64,000 nucleotides of DNA from an uncultured bacterium (GCA_937949615.1 CALEDQ010000018.1:62001-126000), one strand, 5' to 3'. Positions 44,030-52,839 are shown, numbered from the stretch's first letter. Notes: generated from the letters alone by a model not told the origin. Made by a program: numbers and translations.

Positions 44030-44508
44030 ACCCCAAAAACAGCAATTCGGCGGCAGGAAAGCAAAAAATATACAATTTTTGCGTAATTTTGCTCTCATTT
44101 TATGCAGAAAATGCTTTTTTTGTATAAAAATGCAAACCGGCAAAGTAACCCCAAAAACCAGTCTGGGAATTTTTCCCTGCAAAATTATTTTACAGAATCG
44201 TGTAAAGGAATTTTTCCCTGTCGTTGTATTTTTACCAGACAGACGACATTTTTGTCGCACAATTTAACATAATGCAGCGACGCCAATGGCGTTTTATAAA
44301 TTCTTCGGCCTGGCTGTATGCGAGATTTTTCACAATGCGGTCAGCTGCAAAAGCGTTAGAACAGACCTAATACCAGTCAGGTATTTTAACCAGAGCAAAC
44401 GGGTATAACTCTTGCTTGGTTTTAATGCAGTATTATTTTTAATATTATTTTACAGACAGATTAGAAACATTAAAAGAAAAAGCTGTATAAACGCGGGGGG
44501 GGTGGACA
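44030..44508. other. AT-rich intergenic region with short repeats and a G8 tract
   Basis: These 479 bases are much richer in A+T than the surroundings and have no credible gene. The palindrome GGGAATTTTTCCC (44165-44177) recurs as AGGAATTTTTCCCTG near 44206-44220. TTATTTTACAGA occurs twice, near 44186 and 44446. Eight G residues at 44495-44502 stand just before the XRE regulator's start. The region probably holds that gene's promoter, but no clear box pair is seen. Confidence 0.5.
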
Positions 44509-44844
44509 ATGGAGAGAAAAGAAGTCGATCATAAAAAGGTTTCGAAGAATGGTCAGGATTATGCGGTTCTTCCTTATTCTGTGTTTCTCGATTTAATCAA
44601 GGCATCTACAGTTAACCTCGAAGGAGCAGACCTGAGTCACATGAATCTAGAAGATGACGGGCGCGTTCTTGTAAGCGAATGGCGTAAATGTCTGAACCTC
44701 ACCCAGGAAGAAGTGGCCGGCAAGATGGGCATTCCTGTGGTAGCACTCGACCTGCTCGAAAAATCAGGGGCAAAACTGCGCAGAACCACGATTGCGCAGC
44801 TTGCCGAGTCTCTGAATCTTGCGCCGGCAAAGGTTACTGAATAA
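44509..44844 (+). CDS. XRE-type helix-turn-helix regulator
   Basis: A 111-aa protein. The C-terminal half (about residues 52-110) is an XRE/Cro-type HTH: WRKCLNLTQEEVAGKMGIPVVALDLLEKS and IAQLAESLNL. The N-terminal half includes VSKNGQDYAVLPYSVF, as seen in antitoxin-like or DUF-linked HTH proteins. No toxin gene lies next to it. The start follows an eight-G run that serves as a poor ribosome site. It ends at a bidirectional terminator shared with the vault-like gene. Confidence 0.8.
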   Translation: MERKEVDHKKVSKNGQDYAVLPYSVFLDLIKASTVNLEGADLSHMNLEDDGRVLVSEWRKCLNLTQEEVAGKMGIPVVALDLLEKSGAKLRRTTIAQLAESLNLAPAKVTE

Positions 44845-44861
44845 ACCACCAGACCGGGCGC

Positions 44862-44907
44862 AAAAAAAGCGCAGGGGTTCAAATTATTGAACCTCTGCGC
44901 TTTTTTT
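44862..44907. terminator. Bidirectional terminator between XRE gene and vault-like gene
   Basis: An A7 run, a long stem with one mismatch (GCGCAGGGGTTCAA pairing TTGAACCTCTGCGC), and a T7 run give a U-tract on both strands between two convergent genes. Confidence 0.85.
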
Positions 44908-44920
44908 ATACAGTCGAATA

Positions 44921-47401
44921 TCAGCGGCCGGGCAGTTCGGGCTTGCCGGATGCTGCAGCGGCTTTGGGCTTGAGCACCGATTCAAGGTTAGTGCCCTTGA
45001 GTAACTGAGCGAACACTTCAGAAATGCTCTTACCACCGAGAATCGCGAGCGGTGCCATGCTTTCGGCCATCTTTTCGGCAAGGGCCCTGTCGCTGAACGA
45101 CTGCAGAGCTGCGACGAGATCGGGTGAGACGGCGCTGGCGCGTTCGACGACCCCGGCAACCTCGGCCTTGAGTTCATCGAGTCTGAGCTGCAGTTTCTTC
45201 TGGGCGACGTCGGTTTCGAAGACGGCGATTTCGCGTTTGCGGCCCAGTTCATTTTCGTCGATTTTATTGAGGGTTTCCTGGTTGGCGAGTTTCGCCTCAA
45301 GAGCCTTGCGCTGCGACTGCACTTCAGACTCAAGTTTGGCGAGGCTCAGCATCAGACTGGCCTTGACTTCTTCGGTCTGCAGTTCGAGTTCCTGTTTCGC
45401 GGTGAGCGACTTCATTTCGGCGATCTGCTGCTTGATTCTTTCGCTCTGCTGCACGTATTCAAGATTGCGTTTTTCGGAAGAAACGGCAAGATTCTGTTTA
45501 ACTACCGAATGCTGCGCCTGTACCAGCAGATTTTCGATGGTTTCGTCGCCGATTCTCACATCGAGAATTTCGAGATCGTAGATGCGCATGCCGTTCTCGT
45601 CGAATTTGCGGCCCGGACGTTTGCCTTCGGGCGTCGAAACGCCGAGAATACTGTCGCGAACGACTTTGATGTTATTGGCATAGAAATCTTCGATTTTATA
45701 CTGTTTAACGGCGCCGCGAATCAGAGAACGCATGTGGTCGGTCAGAAACTTAACGTAGTTTTCGACATTGAACCATTTTTCGGGATCGCCTTCAAAATTG
45801 ACACGGTATGACAGTTTGATGTGAACCCGGCACAGATCGCTGGTTTCGGCCTCGATCAGATCAGAGACCTTGTTATGCATGCAGCGCAGAAACGCGGTTT
45901 TAATGGTTTTCAGGTCGGTTTTCGGGGTGCCGGTCGAGAGTTCCATCGCTTCGAGTGTCTGGTCGTATTCAAGCAGAACCGTCTGCGGCCCGACAATGAC
46001 TTTGCGTTCGCCGGTGCGACCAACGACGAGCACGGCGTAGCCGGTCCAGACGTCGATCGAAACGGCGCCCTCATATTTGGTGTCGAGAGTAATGGTGCGT
46101 GGCTGCGTGAATGAAGAACTGCGGGTAAAATCATCGCCGGCAAAGCCTTCGGCCGATGCTTCGCGGGCAGCCATGGCCGGTGCCGGAGCAGCAGCCAGTT
46201 TGCGTTTAAGGTCGCTTTCGGTAAGAAATTCGTCGCGGCCGGTGGCCTTGGCGATTGATTTAAGGCGGGTGTTGTAATCGAGGGCTTCCTGGTTGCCGGG
46301 AAACATCAGCGCCACCTGTTTTGGTTCAAGGAAGCGGCGCACAATTACTTCGACGCGCGGGTCGGGCAGAAACATGCTGGGGCCGCGCATCAGGCTGATT
46401 TTGCCGGTCAGGCGGTTGAGCACATAGCGGCCTTCGCCGGCCGGAATGGCCACCGAGTAATGCAGCTCCCTTTCCCCGTATTTGATGATCGCGTGCTCGG
46501 GGCGCGGAAAATAGATCATCTGATCTTTACCGGTGACGAACAACTCTTCTCCGACCTTGTGTTCGACGCCGTTTTCGCTGTAGGGAGCGATAACCTTGAT
46601 GTAGATACCGCTGATTTCGTTGAGTTCAATAGCTTTGAACTTGCAGGTACCGTTCTTTTCGATAAAAGTTTCGGTCGGGCTCGGAAAAACCACCGCCGGG
46701 CCCTGAATGAAGCGCTTATTGCCGTCTTCGTCGAGCAAAATGCAGTATTCAAGGCGTTCGAGGGTTACGGCTTCACGCAGGTAGTTGCCGTCAGCATCAC
46801 GCACGACTTCAACACCGGTCGGCGGTATGTAGAAAGACACCTCGGTACCTTTGATGATCAGCTGTTTGCCCATCGTCAGCTCGGGAACCCCGTCAGCTTT
46901 TTTGACGGTTTCTTCGGCGGTACCGGCCTGAGGCTTGACGACGGCCTTTTTCCAGTTTTCGCGGGCGGCATCTTCGTCATAGACGCGCACGACGAGATAC
47001 TGGTTCAGGTGCAGATAATGGCCCTGAATGACGCGAACCATCTGACCGGGCCAGAGAGCAAAATTCACCGGCCCCGGCATGTTGACCTTGTGGCCGATTT
47101 TCAGTTCGGGCAGGCTGTTCGACCCGAAATGCGGCGGCTGCAGGCTGTCTTTCGCCGGGTTTTTCAGCACCAGATACCAGCCTTCCGGGGCGGTAGCAAA
47201 TACTGAAATCGCCTGTTCAAGGGTGACCCGCTCAAAGCGCTTGTTTCTGTCGTTGAAAATCACCGGCTGGTCTGTATTCGCCAGACTTGTTTTGTAAGGG
47301 CCGACGTAGACAACGATATGGCCTTTGGTCTGGTCGGAAATCAGACAGTATTCATTGGGTGACAAAACCAGATCGCGTTCGCGATTAGTATTCTCGGGCA
47401 T
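44921..47401 (-). CDS. Major vault protein (MVP) homologue
   Basis: An 826-aa protein colinear with eukaryotic major vault protein (about 860-890 aa). Residues of about 1-420 hold MVP-type repeats: LVLSPNEYCLISDQ...VGPYKT matches the first MVP repeat, and later blocks end in YIPPTGVEVV, VFPSPTETF and FLPDPRVEVI. Residues of about 430-610 are the SPFH-like shoulder (VGPQTVLLEYDQTLEAMELS, LSYRVNF, IRGAVKQYKIEDF, NNIKVVRDSILG). A long charged helix (about 615-765) follows, and the end (MAPLAILGGKSISEVFAQLL) matches the cap ring. MVP assembles into the hollow vault particle. A plain flotillin-type SPFH protein lacks the N-terminal repeats. GAGGAG decides the ATG at 47401. It is a single-gene unit. 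Confidence 0.85.
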   Translation of the reverse strand: MPENTNRERDLVLSPNEYCLISDQTKGHIVVYVGPYKTSLANTDQPVIFNDRNKRFERVTLEQAISVFATAPEGWYLVLKNPAKDSLQPPHFGSNSLPELKIGHKVNMPGPVNFALWPGQMVRVIQGHYLHLNQYLVVRVYDEDAARENWKKAVVKPQAGTAEETVKKADGVPELTMGKQLIIKGTEVSFYIPPTGVEVVRDADGNYLREAVTLERLEYCILLDEDGNKRFIQGPAVVFPSPTETFIEKNGTCKFKAIELNEISGIYIKVIAPYSENGVEHKVGEELFVTGKDQMIYFPRPEHAIIKYGERELHYSVAIPAGEGRYVLNRLTGKISLMRGPSMFLPDPRVEVIVRRFLEPKQVALMFPGNQEALDYNTRLKSIAKATGRDEFLTESDLKRKLAAAPAPAMAAREASAEGFAGDDFTRSSSFTQPRTITLDTKYEGAVSIDVWTGYAVLVVGRTGERKVIVGPQTVLLEYDQTLEAMELSTGTPKTDLKTIKTAFLRCMHNKVSDLIEAETSDLCRVHIKLSYRVNFEGDPEKWFNVENYVKFLTDHMRSLIRGAVKQYKIEDFYANNIKVVRDSILGVSTPEGKRPGRKFDENGMRIYDLEILDVRIGDETIENLLVQAQHSVVKQNLAVSSEKRNLEYVQQSERIKQQIAEMKSLTAKQELELQTEEVKASLMLSLAKLESEVQSQRKALEAKLANQETLNKIDENELGRKREIAVFETDVAQKKLQLRLDELKAEVAGVVERASAVSPDLVAALQSFSDRALAEKMAESMAPLAILGGKSISEVFAQLLKGTNLESVLKPKAAAASGKPELPGR

Positions 47402-47438
47402 TATTCTGGCTCCTCTTAAAGAAATCATCCTGCTATCG

Positions 47439-47467
47439 ATTATAGAACCGCCGCAAATTTTATACAA
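47439..47467 (-). promoter_or_regulatory. Promoter of the vault-like gene
   Basis: On the minus strand, TTGTAT (47467-47462), a 17-base spacer and a perfect TATAAT (47444-47439) give a start near 47432 and a leader of about 30 bases. Confidence 0.7.
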
Positions 47468-47521
47468 TCAAAATCACCGGATGTGATAGCATTAGCCGGT
47501 AATCAACGCGGGAGGTCAAAC

Positions 47522-48589
47522 ATGCTGCCATTTGTCAAAAAAGGCATCGCCGAGTCAAAGGCCGGCAAGCCGCAGGGAACCATCGCCAATTTTTCCCCCG
47601 ACCGCGTTAACGAGACGATTGTCGAGCTGATCGAATACGATGCCGGCGAATACCACGAGAAGGAAATCACCGACATCACCGAACTGCGCGCCATCAAGCA
47701 GAATCATTATATTTCGTGGCTCTGCTTCTACGGTCTCAAAGACGTCGAAATGCTCAAAGCTGCCGCCGAAATGTTCGGCATCAACCCGCTGACCGTTGAA
47801 GATATTCTCAACCCCGATCACCGGCCAAAGTTAGAGACTTTCGACAATTACCTGTTCATCATTATCAAAATGATCGACATCACCGACGACGGCAAGCTCA
47901 AGAGCGAACAGGTCAGTTTTATCATTGGTGAAAATTATGTTCTGACCTTTCAGGAAGACCCGGGCGATGTTTTCGACCCGATTCGCGAGCGCCTGCGCAA
48001 AAACATCGGGCGGGTACGCGGCAGTGCTTCTGATTACCTGGCCCTGGCGCTGATCGACATCATCATCGACAACTATTTTATCGTGCTTGAATGCCTGGCC
48101 GAAGCTCTCGAAGAGCTGGAAATGACACTGTTGAAAACGCCGGAAGATTTTAACGGCAACGACGTGCATGAGCTGAAAATGCAGCTCTTCTACATGCGTA
48201 AGATTTCCTGGCCGCTGCGCGAAATCGCTGCGGCGCTGCTGCGTGCCGAATCGCCGATCATCAAGCCGGAGAGCCGCATTTATTTCCGCGATATTTACGA
48301 TCACGCCGTGCACGTTCTCGAAACCTCAGAAACCCTGCGCGAAGTTTCGATCGGCGTTTACGACCTTTATATCTCGAACATCAGTCTGCGTATGAACGAA
48401 ATCATGCGTACCCTGACGATCATTGCCACGATTTTTATTCCGCTCACCTTCATTGCCGGCGTCTACGGCATGAATTTCGAGTTCATGCCCGAACTGAAGT
48501 GGCCCATGGGTTACTTTGGTATCTGGTTCATCATGATCTCGGTCGCGCTCGGCATGCTCGTCTATTTCAGACGCCGCAACTGGCTGTAA
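47522..48589 (+). CDS. corA: CorA-family magnesium/cobalt channel
   Basis: A 355-aa divalent-cation channel. A long cytosolic N-terminal domain (about residues 1-290) has NPLTVEDILNPDHRPKLE, typical of CorA. Two C-terminal membrane helices are separated by the selectivity motif GMN in FIAGVYGMNFEFMPEL, and the protein ends in the basic FRRRNWL. The start at 47522 has GGGAGG upstream. An earlier in-frame start at 47483 lacks a site. It is divergent from the vault-like gene and followed 16 bases later by slyX. Confidence 0.92.
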   Translation: MLPFVKKGIAESKAGKPQGTIANFSPDRVNETIVELIEYDAGEYHEKEITDITELRAIKQNHYISWLCFYGLKDVEMLKAAAEMFGINPLTVEDILNPDHRPKLETFDNYLFIIIKMIDITDDGKLKSEQVSFIIGENYVLTFQEDPGDVFDPIRERLRKNIGRVRGSASDYLALALIDIIIDNYFIVLECLAEALEELEMTLLKTPEDFNGNDVHELKMQLFYMRKISWPLREIAAALLRAESPIIKPESRIYFRDIYDHAVHVLETSETLREVSIGVYDLYISNISLRMNEIMRTLTIIATIFIPLTFIAGVYGMNFEFMPELKWPMGYFGIWFIMISVALGMLVYFRRRNWL

Positions 48590-48605
48590 CAACAGGAATC
48601 ACACC

Positions 48606-48803
48606 ATGGAAAACCGCATTATCGAAATCGAAAAACGCCTCGCTTATCTCGAAAAATTCGTTGAAGAGCTCAACGAAGTCATCGTCGACCAGCAGAAACA
48701 GCTCGACCGCTGCCACAAGGAAATATCCCGGCTGCAGCCGAAAACCACCCCTTCGCCGATCGACGAATCCATCCCCCACGACGAAAAACCGCCGCACTAC
48801 TAA
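48606..48803 (+). CDS. slyX: SlyX-like protein
   Basis: A 65-aa cytosolic coiled-coil protein. RIIEIEKRLAYLEKFVEELN and the following VIVDQQKQLDRC heptads match SlyX, and the PHY ending is typical. Function is unknown. It is probably cotranscribed with corA, and its last codons form one arm of the terminator. Confidence 0.85.
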   Translation: MENRIIEIEKRLAYLEKFVEELNEVIVDQQKQLDRCHKEISRLQPKTTPSPIDESIPHDEKPPHY

Positions 48804-48818
48804 AGTGCGGCGGTTTTT
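48784..48818 (+). terminator. Terminator overlapping the end of slyX
   Basis: A 15-bp stem (48784-48798 with 48804-48818), with A5 in the left arm and T5 in the right arm. The 5-base loop contains the slyX stop codon, so the left arm is coding. Confidence 0.85.
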
Positions 48819-48838
48819 AGCTAAATCACCGGGGCGGC

Positions 48839-50722
48839 CTAAGCGTGGGCAAGGTGGCGGTAGGTCTCGCAGCTCTGCATCAATTCATCATGTGAACCGG
48901 TTGCTTCGATGCGACCGTCCTTGAGAACCATGATGCGGTCGGCCATCATCGCGGTCGCCATGCGGTGCGTCACGATCAGACAGGTAATCGCGCCGTATTC
49001 GCTTTCGAGGTCGCCCCAGAGCTTTTTCTCGTTGGCGGCATCGAGACTGGCGGTGATGTCGTCCATCAACAGCAGATGCGGCTGACCGACAAGAGCGCGG
49101 GCGATCGAAAGTCGCTGCCGCTGACCACCCGAGAGCGTTACACCACGCTGACCGACTGGCTCGGTGAAGCCACCCGGAAAAGCCATGACTTCGCGGTCGA
49201 ACTGCGCGATTCTGGCGCATGCCTGAATCAGTTCATCCGACTTATTGCGCCAGAAGTCGATATTGGTGCGGATCGACTCTGAGAAAATCACCGGTTCCTG
49301 CTGAATGTAGCCGATTCTGTCTCTGAACGACTGGCGACGAATCTCAGCCAGCGGCACGCCGTTCACTTTGACGGTGCCGGCATCTGGCTGTATCATGCCC
49401 GAAACCAGGTTCAGCAGAGTGGTTTTGCCCGAGCCGATCTGGCCGACCACCGCGACCTTTTCCCCTCTTTTGATCGCGAAATTGAGATCTTTGAAGGCGA
49501 AGGGCTCTTTACCATTAACCACAGCGCCATCAGGGGAAGCGGGCACGCCGCCGTCTGCGGTCTTTTCAGCTTCCTGCTGCTCGACGTTTTCGACAAGGGT
49601 ATGCTTGAAACTGACGTTTTCAAAGCAGAGGTCGTCGATCGAGGCAATTTCGGCAGCGCCATCGACTTCTGGTTCATGTGCGACACCGTCGGTCTTCTGC
49701 AGATCTTCGAGGCGGTCGATCGAAACACAGGCCTGCGTCAGGGTCACGAGCATCATCGGAATGTCCATCAGCGGGTAAATGATCATGCCAAGGTAGCTGA
49801 AGAAGGCGTAGTAGGTGCCAAGCGTCAGCGTGCCACGGATAACCATGATACCGCCGAAGACCAGAACCATGATTTCGCCGACATAGTTGAGGAATTCGAA
49901 AAAGACCATGAACATGCCCCAGAGCCTGTCGACTTTGATTTCCTGGTTGATGCGTTTTTCGAGAAGCTTGTCGAAGAGCTGCTGCTGCGGCTTGCGGGCA
50001 TTGAAAGACGTGATGATCTTGATGCCTGAGTATGAGGCTTCGAGAAAGTCATTGCCTTCCGACATGCCTTCCTGAACGTCTTTGAATGACTCACCGAAGC
50101 TGGTCTCGAGCCGAATGAAGATATACAGCATGATCGGCAGCGGAACACAGGCGAGCAGGGCGAGTTTCCAGTGCAGCAGAGCCATCGAGGCGACGCAGAA
50201 GAAGATGATACTTGCCGAGTTCACCGCCCTGAAGATACCAGAACAGCACAGCCAGGAAAGCCCCGGCGGATTGGTTCTGATGTCTTCGGTCAGGCGGGTC
50301 GCCAGGTCACCGGTTCTAAATTTGAGAAAGAAGCGGTGACCCTTCTTGAGTATCTCGGCGAAGAATTTTTCGCGGTAATACAGTTCGAAAGCCACGTTCA
50401 TGCGAGCTCTGAAGTTCGTGTAGATACCCGAGAAAAACGGGCCGAGGCCCATCGCAAGCAACATCAGCAGCATGCGGTTGCGCTCGCTCAGCGCGGCATC
50501 GAGGGTGATTTTCCCGGACTGGTAGTTGTGCAGGCCGGAAACCAGGCTGTCGATGATGTATTTGAGCACCATCGGAAACATCACAGCGATGATCGTGGAA
50601 AGGAACGTCATGAACAGCAGCAGCAGCACCATGCGCCAGTGCGGCCGGTATTCGTTCCAGATCCACTTTATGTAGTAGATTCGGTTGTGTCTGAGATCTT
50701 TTCTTTTCATTGATTTTTTCAT
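48839..50722 (-). CDS. ABC exporter half-transporter, subunit with degenerate Walker B
   Basis: A 627-aa type IV ABC exporter subunit: membrane domain with six helices (about residues 25-320) and ATPase domain (about residues 400-620). Walker A is GQIGSGKTT and the signature is a canonical LSGGQRQR. Walker B ends LLLMDD, with Asp where the catalytic Glu belongs. The partner gene has the opposite pattern, so together they form a heterodimer with one active and one degenerate site, as in BmrCD or TmrAB. Multidrug or lipid export is likely. Its ATG overlaps the partner's stop (ATGA). Confidence 0.9.
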   Translation of the reverse strand: MKKSMKRKDLRHNRIYYIKWIWNEYRPHWRMVLLLLFMTFLSTIIAVMFPMVLKYIIDSLVSGLHNYQSGKITLDAALSERNRMLLMLLAMGLGPFFSGIYTNFRARMNVAFELYYREKFFAEILKKGHRFFLKFRTGDLATRLTEDIRTNPPGLSWLCCSGIFRAVNSASIIFFCVASMALLHWKLALLACVPLPIMLYIFIRLETSFGESFKDVQEGMSEGNDFLEASYSGIKIITSFNARKPQQQLFDKLLEKRINQEIKVDRLWGMFMVFFEFLNYVGEIMVLVFGGIMVIRGTLTLGTYYAFFSYLGMIIYPLMDIPMMLVTLTQACVSIDRLEDLQKTDGVAHEPEVDGAAEIASIDDLCFENVSFKHTLVENVEQQEAEKTADGGVPASPDGAVVNGKEPFAFKDLNFAIKRGEKVAVVGQIGSGKTTLLNLVSGMIQPDAGTVKVNGVPLAEIRRQSFRDRIGYIQQEPVIFSESIRTNIDFWRNKSDELIQACARIAQFDREVMAFPGGFTEPVGQRGVTLSGGQRQRLSIARALVGQPHLLLMDDITASLDAANEKKLWGDLESEYGAITCLIVTHRMATAMMADRIMVLKDGRIEATGSHDELMQSCETYRHLAHA

Positions 50723-52545
50723 GCAACAGCTCCGGTTGCTTCGCCATTGCCGTTATTGGCGGCAATTTCGGCATTATCGCCGGGTTCGACAGACGGGTCG
50801 CCACGGCCAGCGGTCTGAATGTTCACCAGTTCGCGATAAATACCGTCTTCTCGCATCAGCTCAGCATGGCTACCGCTCTGCTTCAGAACACCCTTTTCGA
50901 AAACGAGAATACGGTCGGCTTTTCTGATGGTCGCCAGACGGTGTGCAATCACGATCGAAGTGCGGCCCTGCATGAGTTTTTCCATGCTCGTCTGCAGTTC
51001 GCGTTCGGTGATCGCATCGACTGACGAGGTCGCTTCGTCGAGAATCAGCAGATCAGGGTTTTTGACCATTGCCCGCGTATATGAGAGCAGCTGGCGCTCG
51101 CCATAAGAGAGGTTAGCGCCCCGTTCGGCGAGCATGGTTTCGTAACCCTTGCTCTGACGCATGATGAAGTCATGCGCACCCAGCTCTTTTGCGGCTTTGA
51201 TGACCGTTGCGTCGTCGACATCGTTATGAAAGGCCTTGAGGTTTTCCATGATGGTGCCTGGGAACAGGTAGATTTCCTGGAGCACCAGCGCGATGTTGCG
51301 GCGCCAGTCTTCGAGAGTGACGCTGCGAATATCGCGGCCATCGACGGTTATGCTGCCGCTGGTCGGGTCATAGAACCTGAGAAGCAGATTGATACAGGTG
51401 GTTTTACCGGAGCCAGAAGCACCGACAATGGCCAGCTGCTGGCCGCGCGGAATCTCAAAGCTGGCGTTTTTCAGCACGATTTCGCTGTCGTAGGCGAACG
51501 AAACATCGTTGAAAGCGATTTTTTCGTTGAGCCTGAGATCGGGTGCCGGCTGCCCCTCGTCTTTGACCGCCGATTCGGTGTCAAGAATGTCGAAGACGCG
51601 AACCCCGGCCGCAAGAGCCGTCTGCAGCTGCGCCAGAACTTCGATGAGAAATTCAAGCGGCCTGAAAAACTGGCGCAGCAGTTCCATCAGCATCACCAGG
51701 GTGCCGACGCTCATGGTGCCGGCGTAGACTCTGCTGCTGCAATAGGCGAAGAGCAGCATCAGCACGCCGATTTCAGTAAAAAAGCGGAAGCCTGAGGAAA
51801 ACAGCATGTATTCGACAAATGCTGCCTTGCGCTCAAGTCTGGCTTTTTCTTCACTGTGCGTCTGCAGATTATTCATGATGTCTTTTTCGCGACCGTGCAC
51901 CTTGATCAAAGGCACGCCCTGAATATATTCAGTCAGATAGCCGGTCAGAGCACTGTTCTTCTCGCGCACTTTCGTGTAAAGCGAGCGGATATAGGTCAGA
52001 TAGAAGAACATCACCAGGCCGACGACGACCAGGGCAAGCATGGCAACTGCACCAATCCGCACATCTTCGCGCATCAGAACAAAGATGGTGCCGACGATCA
52101 GCATAACGCTGGCCACCAGTTGCGCTGTCGACTGGGTAAACATCGACTTCAGCTGGTTGGCGTCAGATTCACTGCGGGTAATCAGCTTGCCGGTCTGGTT
52201 CTGGTCGAAAAAGCGCATGCCCTGACCAAGAATGTGACTGAACAGGCGGCGCTTGATTTCGGCGACGACTTCGGCCCCGATGCGGGCCATGATTCTGACT
52301 CTGACATACATTGCCACGGCGCCGACCAGCAGACAGCCGATGAAGAAACCGGCATACATAACCGCCATGCTGATGTCTTTCTGCGGAATCGCTGTATCGA
52401 TAATGGTTCGCAGAATCATCGGGCGCAGCAGGTGTACAGCCGTAACCACGACCATCGTGACAAGCGCTACCGCCAGGCTCGCGAGGTGCGGCCTGAAAAA
52501 GGGAAGAATTCGTTTCAATACTGATTTACTGTTGTTTTTCTGCAT
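50719..52545 (-). CDS. ABC exporter half-transporter, subunit with canonical Walker B
   Basis: A 608-aa partner subunit: six-helix membrane domain (about residues 15-320) and ATPase domain (about residues 350-580). Walker A is GASGSGKTT. Walker B has the catalytic Glu in LLILDEATSS. The signature is altered to LSYGERQ, so its own half cannot complete the partner's site normally. This complements the degenerate Walker B of the other subunit. The start has no good ribosome site, which may matter since a leader region with an attenuator-like structure precedes it. First gene of the operon. Confidence 0.9.
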   Translation of the reverse strand: MQKNNSKSVLKRILPFFRPHLASLAVALVTMVVVTAVHLLRPMILRTIIDTAIPQKDISMAVMYAGFFIGCLLVGAVAMYVRVRIMARIGAEVVAEIKRRLFSHILGQGMRFFDQNQTGKLITRSESDANQLKSMFTQSTAQLVASVMLIVGTIFVLMREDVRIGAVAMLALVVVGLVMFFYLTYIRSLYTKVREKNSALTGYLTEYIQGVPLIKVHGREKDIMNNLQTHSEEKARLERKAAFVEYMLFSSGFRFFTEIGVLMLLFAYCSSRVYAGTMSVGTLVMLMELLRQFFRPLEFLIEVLAQLQTALAAGVRVFDILDTESAVKDEGQPAPDLRLNEKIAFNDVSFAYDSEIVLKNASFEIPRGQQLAIVGASGSGKTTCINLLLRFYDPTSGSITVDGRDIRSVTLEDWRRNIALVLQEIYLFPGTIMENLKAFHNDVDDATVIKAAKELGAHDFIMRQSKGYETMLAERGANLSYGERQLLSYTRAMVKNPDLLILDEATSSVDAITERELQTSMEKLMQGRTSIVIAHRLATIRKADRILVFEKGVLKQSGSHAELMREDGIYRELVNIQTAGRGDPSVEPGDNAEIAANNGNGEATGAVA

Positions 52546-52657
52546 CTGTTTTTGTTTAAATTTGCCCTGAGGCGTTCATGTTAAATCGTTTTTTCGCGGG
52601 ACTGCGCTGGCACGACTCCCGGCCTTCCTGGCCTCCGCTGCTTTGCGCAGATAAGAA

Positions 52658-52688
52658 AAGCGGGCTGCCACCATTGGTCAGCCCGCTT
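52658..52688 (-). terminator. Attenuator-like hairpin in the leader of the ABC exporter operon
   Basis: On the minus strand a 10-bp perfect stem (AAGCGGGCTG with CAGCCCGCTT, 11-base loop) runs into TTTTCTT. It lies about 110 bases before the first ABC gene and 16 bases after the leader-peptide stop, and no gene on this strand ends here. It fits a regulated terminator. Confidence 0.7.
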
Positions 52689-52704
52689 CTGAAAACAAAT
52701 TCAG

Positions 52705-52758
52705 TCAGAGAGACAGTGAACAAACGGAGGCGTCGCGATAAAAAAAATCATGAATCAT
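52705..52758 (-). CDS. Leader peptide of the ABC exporter operon
   Basis: A 17-codon frame, MIHDFFYRDASVCSLSL, has a textbook ribosome site (GGAGG, 9 bases before the ATG) and lies between a strong promoter and the hairpin at 52658-52688. A ribosome stalled on or near its end would cover the hairpin's approach and could let transcription run into the exporter genes. B. subtilis bmrB does this for bmrCD. A longer in-frame reading from 52911 has no ribosome site. Homology to BmrB is not claimed; the layout is what matches. Confidence 0.55.
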   Translation of the reverse strand: MIHDFFYRDASVCSLSL

Positions 52759-52811
52759 CTTTACGGGCCTCCGGTTTCTACAATTTTGACGGCTCAACCG
52801 TCGCGGCAAGT

Positions 52812-52839
52812 ATATTATGCCGGGCCTGGGCTTGTCAAT
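52812..52839 (-). promoter_or_regulatory. Promoter of the ABC exporter leader
   Basis: On the minus strand, TTGACA (52839-52834), a 16-base spacer and TAATAT (52817-52812). The predicted leader before the first ABC gene is about 260 bases. Confidence 0.7.

Noticed and set aside
43772..44260. A 162-codon minus-strand frame in the AT-rich region
   Set aside because: It is Phe/Lys/Ile-rich without domain pattern, and it overlaps the better supported small gene with its own ribosome site on the other strand.
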